DNA from: Gaiellasilicea sp963763755
GTDB lineage: Bacteria > Actinomycetota > Thermoleophilia > Gaiellales > Gaiellaceae
Reading direction: 5' to 3'
Length of the DNA stretch: 64,000 nucleotides
NCBI GenBank assembly: GCA_963763755.1
Contig: CAVXQE010000012.1
Span: 744,001 to 808,000, forward strand
The first letter of the stretch is position 1. Each line of letters starts with the position of its first letter. Positions 53,887 through 63,095 of the stretch are shown here, in pieces. A program made the translations under genes and the position numbers. Under the pieces are notes generated by a model that was not told the DNA's origin, ran no database searches, and saw nothing but the letters and a program-made list of their open reading frames with translations.

Positions 53887-54830
53887 TACGGCAGCTCCGG
53901 CAGCGGTCGGCGCGAGACGAGGACGAGAACCGAGTCGAGCGCAGAGAAGTCCACGTCCGAGACGACGAGCACCTGCAGATAGAGGTCGGTGTTGAGCTGG
54001 CCGACGAACGTCACGTGGCCGATCGTGATCCCCTTCGGGTAGCGCGACGCGAGCTCGCCCGAACGCGTCCCGGCGGTGATGATCTCGTCGCCCTCGTGCA
54101 CGACCTCCTTCTTCGAGACCCGGCTGAGGACGAGCGAGTCGCCGGACTGGCCGTGCTCGACGATCCCGGACGCGCCCGTACGCAGGTCGAGTGCCGAGAC
54201 GGCGCTCGATTCGTCGGTGAGCAGGCGCACGCGCGCCGCGTTCGGCGTGACCCTCGTGACCGTGCCGACGAGCCCGTCGGCGGTCACGACCGGCGCATCG
54301 ACGACGACGCCGTCATTGGAGCCGGCGGAGACGACGATCGTCTGGTCGAAGGAGCGCGACGGCTGCGAGATCACCTCGGCGGCGACGCCGTCGTAATCCT
54401 GCGGGAACGTAGGTGCGTTGTGATAGTGCAGGAGGCTCTTGAGCCGGACGTTCTCCTGCAGCGCGGACTCGTTCTGGATCACCTGCTGCTTGAGCTGCTC
54501 GTTCTGGGTGCGGAGCTTCTCGTTCTCGGAGCGTGCGTCGAAGAGATCCTTCGTCCAGCCGTAGGCGTCTCGGAAGGGGCGCGCGATGCGTTCGGCTGCG
54601 ACTTCCAGCGGCTGCAGCGCGCCGGCGACGGCGCCCTGCGCGTCGTGGAGCGGGCCGTCGGGGCGCTCGCGGAACGAGATCGTGATCAGGGCAAGCGAGA
54701 GCAGGACCAGGGTCCCCAGCACGACGCGGCGCCGGAGGGCGCTACGGCTGCGGGAAGGAAACGGTCGCGGGGCAGGGCGCCGGACGCCGAGGCCCAGCAC
54801 CGCCGATCTTGCGGTGCGGTTGCGTGGCAC
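53886..54830 (-). CDS. mreC: Rod-shape-determining protein MreC
   Basis: A 314-residue membrane-anchored scaffold. A basic N-terminus precedes one helix (RVVLGTLVLLSLALITISF), then a coiled coil (RSENEKLRTQNEQLKQQVIQ), and the C-terminal beta-barrel domain (GVVVDAPVVTADGLVGTVTR). MreC links MreB in the cytoplasm to the wall enzymes outside. It sits between mreB and mreD as usual. Confidence 0.95.
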   Translation of the reverse strand: MPRNRTARSAVLGLGVRRPAPRPFPSRSRSALRRRVVLGTLVLLSLALITISFRERPDGPLHDAQGAVAGALQPLEVAAERIARPFRDAYGWTKDLFDARSENEKLRTQNEQLKQQVIQNESALQENVRLKSLLHYHNAPTFPQDYDGVAAEVISQPSRSFDQTIVVSAGSNDGVVVDAPVVTADGLVGTVTRVTPNAARVRLLTDESSAVSALDLRTGASGIVEHGQSGDSLVLSRVSKKEVVHEGDEIITAGTRSGELASRYPKGITIGHVTFVGQLNTDLYLQVLVVSDVDFSALDSVLVLVSRRPLPELP

Positions 54831-54881
54831 GAGCGGTTCAGTCTAGCCACGACGTCAGAAGACGTTCGTGGCGAAACGCGC

Positions 54882-55934
54882 TTAGTAGCGGCGTCCGTTG
54901 CGGCGGGGACGGGCGCGGGCGCTGCGATGGATCGCCTCGAACTCCTCGAGGCTGCGGCCCGAGCCGACCGCGACGCAGGTCAGCGGGCTCTCCGCCAGGT
55001 GAACCGGCATCTGCGTCTCGTGGCGGAGGCGCTCGTCGAGCCCGTGCAGGAGGGCGCCGCCACCGGCCAGCACGATGCCGCGGTCCATGATGTCCGCCGC
55101 CAGCTCCGGCGGTGTCTTGTCGAGCGTGGAGCGGATCGCGTCGATGATCTGCACCACCGGCTCCTCGAGCGCGTGACGAACCTCCTCGGAGGAGAGGATC
55201 ACGGTCTTGGGCAGGCCGGTGAGCATGTCGCGTCCGCGCACCTCGGCCTGTACCTCCTCGCGCATCCGGTAGGCGGAGCCGACCTCGAGCTTGATCTCCT
55301 CGGCGGTCTGCTGGCCGATCAGGAGCTTGTACTCCTTCTTGATGTGGTTGACGATCGCGTCGTCCATCTCGTCGCCGCCGACCCGGAGGCTCTGCGAGAC
55401 GACGATCCCGCCCAGCGAGATGACGGCGACCTCGGTGGTGCCGCCGCCGATGTCCACGATCATGTTGCCGGTCGGCTCGGCAACCGGGAGACCGGCGCCG
55501 ATCGCTGCCGCCATCGGCTCCTCGATCAGGTAGGCCTGGCGCGCGCCGGCCGAGAGCGTCGCCTCCTCGACCGCGCGCTTCTCGACACCGGTCACGCCCG
55601 AAGGGACGCAGACGACGACGCGCGGGTGCGCAAAGCGGTGCTGATGGACCTTCTGGATGAAGTGGCGGAGCATCTGCTCGGTCACGTCGAAGTCGGCGAT
55701 GACGCCGTCCTTGAGCGGGCGGATCGCCGCGATCGTGCCCGGCGTGCGGCCGAGCATGCGCTTCGCCTCGACGCCGACGGCGTGCACCTCGCCCGAGCGC
55801 TGGTCGATTGCCACCACCGACGGCTCGCTGAGAACGATGCCGCGGCCGCGCACGTACACGAGCGTGTTTGCAGTCCCGAGGTCCACGGCCATATCGCGGC
55901 CGCCGAAGCCGCTCATTGAGCGAAAGATGCCCAT
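54882..55934 (-). CDS. mreB: Rod-shape-determining protein MreB (bacterial actin)
   Basis: A 350-residue actin-fold ATPase: phosphate-1 loop DLGTANTLVYV, VVCVPSGVTGVEKRAVEEA, phosphate-2 loop MIVDIGGGTTEVAVIS, and adenosine loop GIVLAGGGALL. It forms membrane filaments that direct cell elongation. The N-terminus (MGIFRSMSGFGGRDM) is slightly longer than in enteric MreB. It heads the mreB-mreC-mreD-mrdA-rodA operon and is divergent from the SDR gene. Confidence 0.96.
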   Translation of the reverse strand: MGIFRSMSGFGGRDMAVDLGTANTLVYVRGRGIVLSEPSVVAIDQRSGEVHAVGVEAKRMLGRTPGTIAAIRPLKDGVIADFDVTEQMLRHFIQKVHQHRFAHPRVVVCVPSGVTGVEKRAVEEATLSAGARQAYLIEEPMAAAIGAGLPVAEPTGNMIVDIGGGTTEVAVISLGGIVVSQSLRVGGDEMDDAIVNHIKKEYKLLIGQQTAEEIKLEVGSAYRMREEVQAEVRGRDMLTGLPKTVILSSEEVRHALEEPVVQIIDAIRSTLDKTPPELAADIMDRGIVLAGGGALLHGLDERLRHETQMPVHLAESPLTCVAVGSGRSLEEFEAIHRSARARPRRNGRRY

Positions 55935-55970
55935 CCCGCGATCGAGTCTAGCCGTGAAAGACTCCGAATT

Positions 55971-56807
55971 GTGAGCCGCGTGTCAGCCGTCCTCGTCACG
56001 GGCTGCTCCTCCGGGATCGGCCGCGCGACCGCCGAACGGCTCGCCCGCAGCGGCTGGACGGTGTACGCGAGCGCCCGCCGGCTCGAGTCGATGACCGGCC
56101 TCGAGGCGGCAGGGTGCCGCCTGCTCCAGCTGGACGTCACCGACGAGGGCTCGATGCGGGCTGCAGTCGAGGAGGTCGAACGGGAAGAGGGCGCCGTCGG
56201 CGCGCTCGTGAACAACGCGGGCTACAGCCTCAGCGGCGCTGTCGAGAGCGTCGCGCTCGAGGATGCACGACGCGAGTTCGAGACGAACGTCTTCGGCCTC
56301 GCCCGCCTCACGCAGCTCGTCCTCCCGGGCATGCGCCGTGAAGGCTGGGGACGGATCGTCAACGTCAGCTCGATGGGCGGTCGCCTGACCTTTCCCGGCG
56401 GCGGCTGGTACCACGCCTCCAAGCACGCGGTCGAGGCGCTCAGCGATGCGCTTCGGTTCGAGGTGCAGGGGTTCGGAATCGACGTCGTCGTGATCGAACC
56501 CGGTCTGATCCGGACCGAGTTCGCGGAGACGGCGGTCGGGTCGATCCCGGTCGGCGACGAGCCCTACGGCCGGTTCAACGCGGCCGTCGGCGCAGCGACC
56601 GCCGGCGCGTACGACGGGTTCTTCGGCCGGCGGCTCGGCGGCGGACCCGACACGGTCGCCCAGACGATCGAACGCGCACTCTCGGCGAAGCGGCCGCGCA
56701 CCCGCTATCGAGTCACACCGTCGGCCAAGCTCGTCCTGGCGGTTCGGCGTCTCCTGCCGGACCGCGGCTGGGACGCGCTCGTCGGCCGCGCCTACCCGAA
56801 GCCGTAA
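55971..56807 (+). CDS. Short-chain dehydrogenase/reductase
   Basis: A 278-residue classical SDR. The Rossmann glycine motif TGCSSGIGRA is near residue 10, NNAGYS near 84, the catalytic Ser in NVSSMGG near 125 and the YHASK Tyr-Lys pair near 142. Classical SDRs oxidise or reduce alcohol/ketone substrates with NAD(P)(H); substrate unknown. GTG start at 55971. Its 3' end overlaps the end of maf on the other strand by 16 bases. Confidence 0.88.
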   Translation: MSRVSAVLVTGCSSGIGRATAERLARSGWTVYASARRLESMTGLEAAGCRLLQLDVTDEGSMRAAVEEVEREEGAVGALVNNAGYSLSGAVESVALEDARREFETNVFGLARLTQLVLPGMRREGWGRIVNVSSMGGRLTFPGGGWYHASKHAVEALSDALRFEVQGFGIDVVVIEPGLIRTEFAETAVGSIPVGDEPYGRFNAAVGAATAGAYDGFFGRRLGGGPDTVAQTIERALSAKRPRTRYRVTPSAKLVLAVRRLLPDRGWDALVGRAYPKP

Positions 56808-57385
56808 GCGCCCGGGAACCGCTCCGCCAGCGTCCGGACGAGCAGGGCCGCGGGCAGTCCGACGACGTTCAGGTAGTCGCCCTCGATCTCCTCGACGAGC
56901 GCAGCGCCCCGGCCCTGGATGGCGTAGCCACCGGCGCGACCCTCCCACTCGCCGTGTGCCAGGTGCTGTGCGATCTCGCGCGGGGTCACCTCCCTGAAGG
57001 TGACACGCGTCGAGTCGTGCTCGACGAGCTCCCAGGCAGGCGTGATCAGGCAGAGGCCGGACACGACGACGTGCGTCTCGCCGGAGAGCTCTTCGAGCAT
57101 CCTCTCGGCGTCGGTCACGTTCGCCGGCTTGCCGAAGATCTTCCCACCGAGCGAAACGGCGGTGTCGACGCCGAGCACGGGCCGATCGCCGGCCTGCGCT
57201 GCAACGGAGCGCGCCTTGCCGCGGGCGTGCTCGCGCACGAGCCGGACCGCGTTGGCCTTCGGCGGGTCCTCCTCGACGTACGTCGGCGCGAGAACGTCGT
57301 AGGGGATCCCGAGCTGGTCGAGGGTGACGCGCCGCTGCGGGCTCGTCGACGCAAGCAGGAGCGGCTGGACGGCCTGCGAGCTCAC
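56792..57385 (-). CDS. maf: Maf family nucleotide pyrophosphatase
   Basis: A 197-residue house-cleaning enzyme that hydrolyses non-canonical nucleoside triphosphates (dTTP/UTP and modified forms). It shows the Maf N-terminal motif LLASTSPQRR, the VLGVDTAVSLGGKIFGKP active-site strand, and GRAGGYAIQGRGAALVEEIE followed by NVVGLP. The start overlaps the end of the methyltransferase gene by four bases. Confidence 0.92.
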   Translation of the reverse strand: MSSQAVQPLLLASTSPQRRVTLDQLGIPYDVLAPTYVEEDPPKANAVRLVREHARGKARSVAAQAGDRPVLGVDTAVSLGGKIFGKPANVTDAERMLEELSGETHVVVSGLCLITPAWELVEHDSTRVTFREVTPREIAQHLAHGEWEGRAGGYAIQGRGAALVEEIEGDYLNVVGLPAALLVRTLAERFPGAYGFG

Positions 57386-58142
57386 CGCTTGCGCGCCTTC
57401 CAGATCTCCTCCGCAGGCCAGTTCTCGCGCCCAATCCGCGGTGACAAAGTCGTAGTACGCGTCCGTCTCGGCGTCCGGTGGCGCCTGAAGCTCGACGAGG
57501 TCGAGGATTTCGAAGCCGTTGGCTCGCAGGAGCCGGATCCAGTCGCCGTGGCCGAGGTGGAACTCGACGGCTCGTCCCGCAGTCGAGACGGTGCAGCCCG
57601 AACAGCGGCCGGACGAGCTGCTCGCCGGCCGGCTGGTCCCCGTCGGGCGAGCAGAGGATCAGATCGTCGAGTTGCGCAGGAAGAGGAGCTCGCCGCCCGG
57701 CCGAAGGAGCCGCGCCGCCTCCGGGATCCAGCGGTAGGGATCGACCCAGATCGACGCGCCGTACTCGGAGACGACGAGGTCGGCGCAACCGTCGCCCAGG
57801 GCCGGTCTCGGCCGCGTCCGCCTCGATCAGCGGGAATTCGAGCCCGAACTCTTGCTGCATCGCCCGCGCGGTCTCGAGCTGGGCCGGTGTGATGTCGACC
57901 CCGACAGGGCGGGCGCCACGGCGTGCCAAGTGGGCCGAGATGTACGCGGTGCCGCAGCCGAGCTCGATCACATCCTTCCCGTCTAGCTCCGGCAGCACGC
58001 ACACGGTCGCCTCGGGGACGCCGAAGATCCCCCACGTGATCTCCTCGGCCGCCCAGTGCCGACGCGCGCTCGGGCCCGTGTGGTCTGCGTTCGACTTCGT
58101 CCAGAGCTCGCGGTTGCGAGCAGCGTCGTCAGACGAGCTCAT
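57382..58142 (-). pseudogene. Class I SAM-dependent methyltransferase, broken by about four frameshifts
   Basis: The intact N-terminal half has the SAM-binding motif VIELGCGTAYISAHLARRG, with acidic motif GVDITPAQLETA. After residue ~115 the reading continues through all three frames: YGASIWVDPYRWIPEAARLL, LCSPDGDQPAGEQLVRPLFG, VEFHLGHGDWIRLLRANGF and ENWPAEEIWKARKR to the stop at 57382. The breaks lie between 57440 and 57815. The gene overlaps ndk upstream and maf downstream. As written it is non-functional, but sequencing error is likely. Substrate unknown. Confidence 0.75.
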
Positions 58143-58542
58143 CGTCGGCGAACCAGAGCGCGATCTCGCGCTGCGCCGACTCGGGCGAATCGGAGCCGTG
58201 GATCAGGTTGTTCGGCATCGACGTCGCGAGGTCGCCGCGAATCGTGCCGGGCTCGGCGTCCGCGGGGTTCGTCGCGCCGATCGTCTTCCGCATCGTCGCA
58301 ATCGCACCCTCCCCTTCGACCACCAGCGCCCACGTCGGCGCAGACGTGATGAAGTCGACGAGCTCGCCGAAGAACGGCTTCTCGCTGTGCTCGGCGTAGT
58401 GCTCGGAGCCGAGGTCTCGGCCGACGCGGAGCAGCTTCCCGCCGACGACGGTGAAGCCGCGGCGCTCGATCCGAGCCAGGATCTCGCCGGCGAGCGCCCG
58501 TTCGGTCGCGTCCGGCTTGATCAGGATGAGGGTGCGCTCCAC
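58129..58542 (-). CDS. ndk: Nucleoside diphosphate kinase
   Basis: A 137-residue enzyme balancing NTP pools by a phospho-histidine mechanism. VERTLILIKPDATER starts the fold, EHYAEHSEKPFFGELVDFI is typical, and the active-site NLIHGSDSPESAQREI contains the catalytic His. GTG at 58542 is chosen; an in-frame GTG at 58548 gives two more residues. It overlaps the methyltransferase start by 14 bases. Confidence 0.94.
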   Translation of the reverse strand: MERTLILIKPDATERALAGEILARIERRGFTVVGGKLLRVGRDLGSEHYAEHSEKPFFGELVDFITSAPTWALVVEGEGAIATMRKTIGATNPADAEPGTIRGDLATSMPNNLIHGSDSPESAQREIALWFADDELV

Positions 58543-58559
58543 GGCCACGGCCGCGGATC

Positions 58560-59120
58560 TTACTCGTCGGCTGCCGCGCGCTTGCGGGGAGCTGTCCAGG
58601 AGTCCGCGATCGTGTCCTCGACGACCGCGGGCAGGCCCGGTGCCGAGACCGGCGTCGCGCAGTGCGGACAGATCTGCCAGAGCGCCTCGAGCGGGCTGTT
58701 GCATTTCACGCACGCCTGCTTCAGCCGCGTCGTGCAGACCGGGCAGACGAGGAACGTCGCCTCGACCGCGGCACGGCACACGGGGCAGTGCAGATCGCGC
58801 TTGGAGAGCCTGTCCTCCATGGCGCGGATCTCCAGCTCGCGCTCGCGGACGTCCTCGATGTACTCGGGCGGGCGGAAGAAGAGATAGATGATCGGGCCGA
58901 TGAAGGGCGGGACGAGGCCGAGGACGGTCGCCATCGCCACGAGCCACGGATCCTCCACGCGACGGCGCGCATCCTTGTAGACCCAGTAGGCGGTCGCGAG
59001 CCAGAAGACGGCGACGAAGAAGATGGACAGGTTGCGGATGACCATCCAGGCGCCGGAGTCGAAGAAGTCGTTGACTCCTCCGAGCAGGTCGTCGTTGGTT
59101 GTCGTCGCGGCGAGGATCAC
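58560..59120 (-). CDS. Membrane protein with C-terminal double zinc ribbon
   Basis: A 186-residue protein: two membrane helices (about 27-45 and 60-82), a charged linker, and two zinc-ribbon modules (CPVCRAAVEATFLVCPVC near 113-130 and CVKCNSPLEALWQICPHC near 140-157). Zinc ribbons of this type often mediate protein or nucleic-acid contacts. The protein overlaps the upstream 37-residue membrane protein by four bases. It lies in the valS-folC-ndk operon. Role unknown. Confidence 0.75.
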   Translation of the reverse strand: MILAATTTNDDLLGGVNDFFDSGAWMVIRNLSIFFVAVFWLATAYWVYKDARRRVEDPWLVAMATVLGLVPPFIGPIIYLFFRPPEYIEDVRERELEIRAMEDRLSKRDLHCPVCRAAVEATFLVCPVCTTRLKQACVKCNSPLEALWQICPHCATPVSAPGLPAVVEDTIADSWTAPRKRAAADE

Positions 59121-59230
59121 AAGAGCAGCATTCCCACTAAGTAGCCAATCGCGAACGCGGAGCCGACAATGAAGCCGAGCACCGCGAGCGCGAACGTGAG
59201 CACAGTCACGCGTTCGCGCATCTTCGTCAT
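59117..59230 (-). CDS. Small single-pass membrane protein (37 residues)
   Basis: A 37-residue protein: a short charged start (MTKMRERVTV) and one long helix with a glycine/alanine-rich face (FALAVLGFIVGSAFAIGYLV). Its stop overlaps the zinc-ribbon gene start by four bases (GTGA), and its start lies one base after the folC stop. This tight packing makes it a real gene despite its size. It may be a subunit or partner of the zinc-ribbon membrane protein. Confidence 0.6.
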   Translation of the reverse strand: MTKMRERVTVLTFALAVLGFIVGSAFAIGYLVGMLLL

Positions 59231-59231
59231 T

Positions 59232-60278
59232 CTAGGCCTCGTTCCTCGCTAGATCGGCGAGGAGATACAGAGACCCCGTTACGAGAACGGGTCCGTGCTC
59301 ACGCGCGCGGGCCAGTGCGAGGGCCGAATCGGGCTCGATCTCCACCTCGGCGAAGTGCCGCTCGGCGATGGCGGCGAGCTCCTCGGCAGACAGCGAGCGC
59401 ACGTTCGAAGACGTCGTCGCGAGGAGCCGCGGGCCCGTGCCGGCGAGCGCAGCGAGCATCGCGTCGGCGTCCTTGTCGCGCAGGATCGAGACCACGAGGG
59501 TGTAGTCGGAGCGGTCGAGCTGTCCTGCGAGCCAGGCGGCGCCCTCGGCGTTGTGGGCCCCGTCGCGAACCTCGTCGCCGATCCGCTCGAGCCGGCCCGG
59601 CAGCGTGACCTGCACCTCGCGCTCGATGGGACGCCCCAGGAACGCCTCCGCAGCCTCACGCGCCCCGCCGACGACGACGTTGGGCCCCGCCAGGGCCGCG
59701 AACTCCTCGTCCGGGAGCACTGCGATCGTCCCCTCCTGGACGACCGCGAGCTTCTCGGCCGCGATCTCCGCGCGCGTCTCCCCCAGGACGTCCGTGTGGT
59801 CGAGGCCGACGCCCGTCAGCAGGACGACGTGCGAGCGGAGGACGTTCGTCGCGTCGAGCCGGCCACCGAGACCCGCCTCGACGACCGCGACGTCGATCTC
59901 GCGAGCCGCGAACTCCGCGAAGGCGGCTGCGCAGACCGTCTCGAACTGCGTCGCCCCTTGCGCCTCCGCCTCCGGCCGGACACGTCCGATCGCAGCCTCG
60001 AAGTCGACGTTCTCGCCGTCGACGGTGATCCGCTCGGCCCAGGAGCCGACGTGGGGCGAGACGGTTGCGCCGGTCGAGAGGCCCTCGCCGTGCAGCAGCG
60101 CCTCGATCGTGCGGGTCGCCGTCGACTTCCCGTTCGTGCCGACGACATGGATCGCGGGATACGCCAGCTGGGGATCGCCGAGCGCCGCGAGCAGCGTCCG
60201 CATCCGCCCGAGCCCGAACTCCTTCGGCCAGGGGCTGAGCGCCGCGAGCCAGTCCGTATGCTCAGCCGGAGAGGGCAT
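59232..60278 (-). CDS. folC: Bifunctional folylpolyglutamate/dihydrofolate synthase
   Basis: A 348-residue Mur-ligase-fold enzyme that adds glutamate to folates. It has the P-loop HVVGTNGKSTATRTIEALL near residue 40, the SPHVGSWAERI segment, VVEAGLGGRLDATNV, and the conserved DGAHNAEGAAWL. It is a little shorter than the usual 420 residues. ATG 60278 overlaps the end of valS by 17 bases; the longer upstream frame is out of register with the family. Confidence 0.9.
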   Translation of the reverse strand: MPSPAEHTDWLAALSPWPKEFGLGRMRTLLAALGDPQLAYPAIHVVGTNGKSTATRTIEALLHGEGLSTGATVSPHVGSWAERITVDGENVDFEAAIGRVRPEAEAQGATQFETVCAAAFAEFAAREIDVAVVEAGLGGRLDATNVLRSHVVLLTGVGLDHTDVLGETRAEIAAEKLAVVQEGTIAVLPDEEFAALAGPNVVVGGAREAAEAFLGRPIEREVQVTLPGRLERIGDEVRDGAHNAEGAAWLAGQLDRSDYTLVVSILRDKDADAMLAALAGTGPRLLATTSSNVRSLSAEELAAIAERHFAEVEIEPDSALALARAREHGPVLVTGSLYLLADLARNEA

Positions 60279-62661
60279 CGAGCTCACGCCGGTAGCGGGC
60301 GAGCTTGTCACGCTCGGCCTCGACCACCTCGGCCTTCGCGTTCGCGACGAACTTCTCGTTGGCGAGCATCCGCTCTCCTCGCTCGACCTCCCTGCGCAGG
60401 CGCTCGATCTCGGCCTCTGCGTTCCCGTTCGCCTTCGACCGCTCGGGCCGGACGACGGCGTCGAAGATCCTCTTCTCGTCGCCCTCGAGTGGCACCGCCA
60501 CGCCACTGCGACGGAAGATTGCGGCGGCCTCCTGCACCGCGTCGAGCGCGTGCAGGTCGGCGGCGTACTCCCTCGTTGGCTCGAGCCACGGGGCGACGAT
60601 CAGACGATCGTCGTGGAACTGCGACCAGATCTCCTCGGTCACGTGCGGCATCACGGGGTGCAAGAGCTTCAGCAGTTGCTCGAGCGCGGCGAGCGCGGTC
60701 GCCCGGGCCTCGGGCTCGCCGAGCCTCGGCTTGATCGCCTCCGCGTACCAGTCGCAGAAATCGTCGAACGTGAGGTGGTAGAGGGCCTGAACGGAGGGCG
60801 AGAACTCGAATCCTCCCCACGCAGCTTCGACCTCGGTCTGGGTGGCGTCGAGCCGCGCGAGGATCCAGCGCTCCTCGAGCTCGCGCGGGCGCGCCGCCGG
60901 CTCGACTCGGTCCTGCAGGAGCAGCCGCGACACGTTCCAGAGCTTGTTCGCCAGCTTGCGACCCTCTTCGAGCGGGCCCTCCGTGAAGCGGACGTCCTGT
61001 GTCGACGACATCTTCAGGAGCCCGTAGCGGGTCGCGTCGGCGCCGTACTTCGCGATCAGGTCGAGTGGGTCGACGCCGGTACCGAGGCTCTTGGACATCC
61101 GGCGGCCGTCGGAGGCCAGGATCGTCGAGTGGATGATCACGTCGTGGAACGGGATCTCGCCCATCACCTCGAGCCCCGTCCAGATCATCCGGTTCTCCCA
61201 GAGGCGGATGATCTCGCGCGCGGTCGAGTTGACGTCACCGGGGTAGTAGCGCTCGAGCTCGGGCGTCTGCTCCGGCCAGCCCAGCGTCGCGTACGGCCAC
61301 AGCGCCGACGAGAACCAGGTGTCGAGGACGTCGGGGTCGCGCTCGATCTCGGTGGAGCCGCACTCGGCACACGCCTCGGGCGGAGGCCAGGCGCACGTCA
61401 CGTGCCCGTCCGGGCAGTACCAGAGCGGCTGCTGATGCCCCCACCAGAGCTGACGGGAGATGTTCCAGTCCGGGATCTCCTCGAGCGAGCGGATCGCGAA
61501 CTGATGCTGCGACTCGGGGTGGTATTGCACACGCCGCTCGCGCAACGCCTCGAGCGCAGGCTTGCGCGGCTCCTCCATCGCCACCCACCACTGCAGCGAG
61601 ACGAGGGGCTCGATCCGCGTGTGGCAGCGCTCGCAGGTGCCGACCGAATGGCGGTAGTGCTCCCGCTTCTCGAGGCGGTCGTGCTCCTTCAGCCACGCGA
61701 GAATCGCCTGGTCGGCTTCCTCCTGCGCCTGCCCCGCGAGGTCGCCGGCGTTCTCGTTCATCCGGCCGTCGAGTCCGATCACGGTGATGGTCGGGAGATC
61801 GTGGTCGCGGCCGATCTCGAAGTCCATCGGGTCGTGCCCCGGCGTGACTTTGAGCGCGCCCGTCCCGAAGTCCGGCTCGACGCGCTCGTCGGCGATCACC
61901 GGCACGGCGCGTTCGACGTAGGGGACGAGGACCTCCTTGCCGACCGCGTCCCGGTAGCGCTCGTCGTCGGGGTGCACGGCGACCGCGACGTCGGCGAGCA
62001 TCGTCGCCGGACGGACGGTGGCGATCGTGAGGTGGCCGGAGCCGTCGGCGAACGGGTACCGCGCGTAGGTCAGCGTGTCGTCCATCTCCTCGTGTGCGAC
62101 CTCGAGATCGGAGATGGCGGTCTCGTGGAACGGGCACCAGTTGACGATCCGGTTGGCGCGGTAGATCCACCCGCGATCCCAGAGGTGGACGAAGAAGCGC
62201 ATCACGGCCTCGATGTACGCGTCGTCCATCGTGAACCGCTCGCGCGAGTAGTCGAGGGAGGCGCCGAGGCTGCGGAACTGCCCCATGATCGTGCGGCCGG
62301 TCTCCTCCAGGTGGCGCCACACGCGCTCGACGAACGCCTCGCGCCCGAGCTCCTTGCGGGAGGTGCCCTCCTTCGCGAGCTGCTTCTCGACGACGTTCTG
62401 GGTCGAGATGCCGGCGTGGTCGTACCCCGGCTGCCAGAGCGTGTCGAAGCCCTGCATCCGGTGCCAGCGGATCAGGACGTCCTGGATCGAACCGTTCAGC
62501 GCGTGGCCCATGTGCAGTGCGCCCGTCACGTTCGGCGGCGGCACGCAGATCACGAACGTCTCGTCGCGGCGCCTGCCGGCACCCGCGCGATAGAGGCCCT
62601 CGTCCTCCCACGTGCGCTGCCAGCGCGCCTCCACGCCTTCCGGTTTGTAGAGCGGCTCCAT
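60262..62661 (-). CDS. valS: Valyl-tRNA synthetase
   Basis: A 799-residue class I synthetase charging tRNA-Val. Present are the HIGH-type motif TGALHMGHAL near residue 50, the editing domain, the KMSKS-type loop GRRMSKSLGTG near 525, a zinc-finger-like CERCHTR and CAECG pair, the anticodon-binding domain, and a C-terminal coiled coil (EIERLRREVERGERMLANE). It heads the operon with folC, small membrane proteins, ndk, methyltransferase and maf. A very long plus-strand open frame opposite is a shadow. Confidence 0.96.
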   Translation of the reverse strand: MEPLYKPEGVEARWQRTWEDEGLYRAGAGRRRDETFVICVPPPNVTGALHMGHALNGSIQDVLIRWHRMQGFDTLWQPGYDHAGISTQNVVEKQLAKEGTSRKELGREAFVERVWRHLEETGRTIMGQFRSLGASLDYSRERFTMDDAYIEAVMRFFVHLWDRGWIYRANRIVNWCPFHETAISDLEVAHEEMDDTLTYARYPFADGSGHLTIATVRPATMLADVAVAVHPDDERYRDAVGKEVLVPYVERAVPVIADERVEPDFGTGALKVTPGHDPMDFEIGRDHDLPTITVIGLDGRMNENAGDLAGQAQEEADQAILAWLKEHDRLEKREHYRHSVGTCERCHTRIEPLVSLQWWVAMEEPRKPALEALRERRVQYHPESQHQFAIRSLEEIPDWNISRQLWWGHQQPLWYCPDGHVTCAWPPPEACAECGSTEIERDPDVLDTWFSSALWPYATLGWPEQTPELERYYPGDVNSTAREIIRLWENRMIWTGLEVMGEIPFHDVIIHSTILASDGRRMSKSLGTGVDPLDLIAKYGADATRYGLLKMSSTQDVRFTEGPLEEGRKLANKLWNVSRLLLQDRVEPAARPRELEERWILARLDATQTEVEAAWGGFEFSPSVQALYHLTFDDFCDWYAEAIKPRLGEPEARATALAALEQLLKLLHPVMPHVTEEIWSQFHDDRLIVAPWLEPTREYAADLHALDAVQEAAAIFRRSGVAVPLEGDEKRIFDAVVRPERSKANGNAEAEIERLRREVERGERMLANEKFVANAKAEVVEAERDKLARYRRELDALSG

Positions 62662-62749
62662 GCCGCGATCGTATCGGGGGTCAGGCAGCGACTATGAGCT
62701 CAGGGTAGCCGGATCGCTGTCGCGCGTCGAGGAGCAGTAGGCTCGAGCC

Positions 62750-63094
62750 GTGGAGCTGCTCCGATTCGATGCGTCCGCCGGCAAGGGCGTCGACCGGTAC
62801 GAGAGCGAGTTCGTGCTCGCGCCGCTGACCGCGCCCGACGGGCCGGTGAAGGCGGCCTGCTTCCACGTGCCCCCCGGGGGCGTCGTCGGCTTTCACGAAG
62901 CGACCGTGCCGCAGCTCTTCTGCGTCGTCGCCGGCTCGGGCTGGGTGACGGGCGATGATCGTGCCCGCGTCCCCGTCGCAGCGCTCGCGGCCGCGTTCTG
63001 GGAGGCGGGCGAGTGGCATGAGTCCGGCAGCGAGGAAGGCATGACCGTCGTCGTGCTCGAGGGCGACCTCACGCCCTACCGACCAACGCCTTGA
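62750..63094 (+). CDS. Cupin-domain protein
   Basis: A 114-residue single-cupin protein. It has the cupin motif 1-like GGVVGFHEATVPQLFCVVAG (one His and Gln instead of the full HxH) and a second motif with EWHESGSEEG. Metal binding is therefore possible but reduced. No enzymatic role can be assigned. GTG start at 62750. Converges with the thioesterase gene two bases away. Confidence 0.7.
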   Translation: MELLRFDASAGKGVDRYESEFVLAPLTAPDGPVKAACFHVPPGGVVGFHEATVPQLFCVVAGSGWVTGDDRARVPVAALAAAFWEAGEWHESGSEEGMTVVVLEGDLTPYRPTP

Positions 63095-63095
63095 C

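Noticed and set aside
59551..62697. A 1048-codon plus-strand open frame opposite valS and folC
   Set aside because: It mirrors the GC-rich codon pattern of the two well-supported enzymes on the other strand, and its translation has no domain text.
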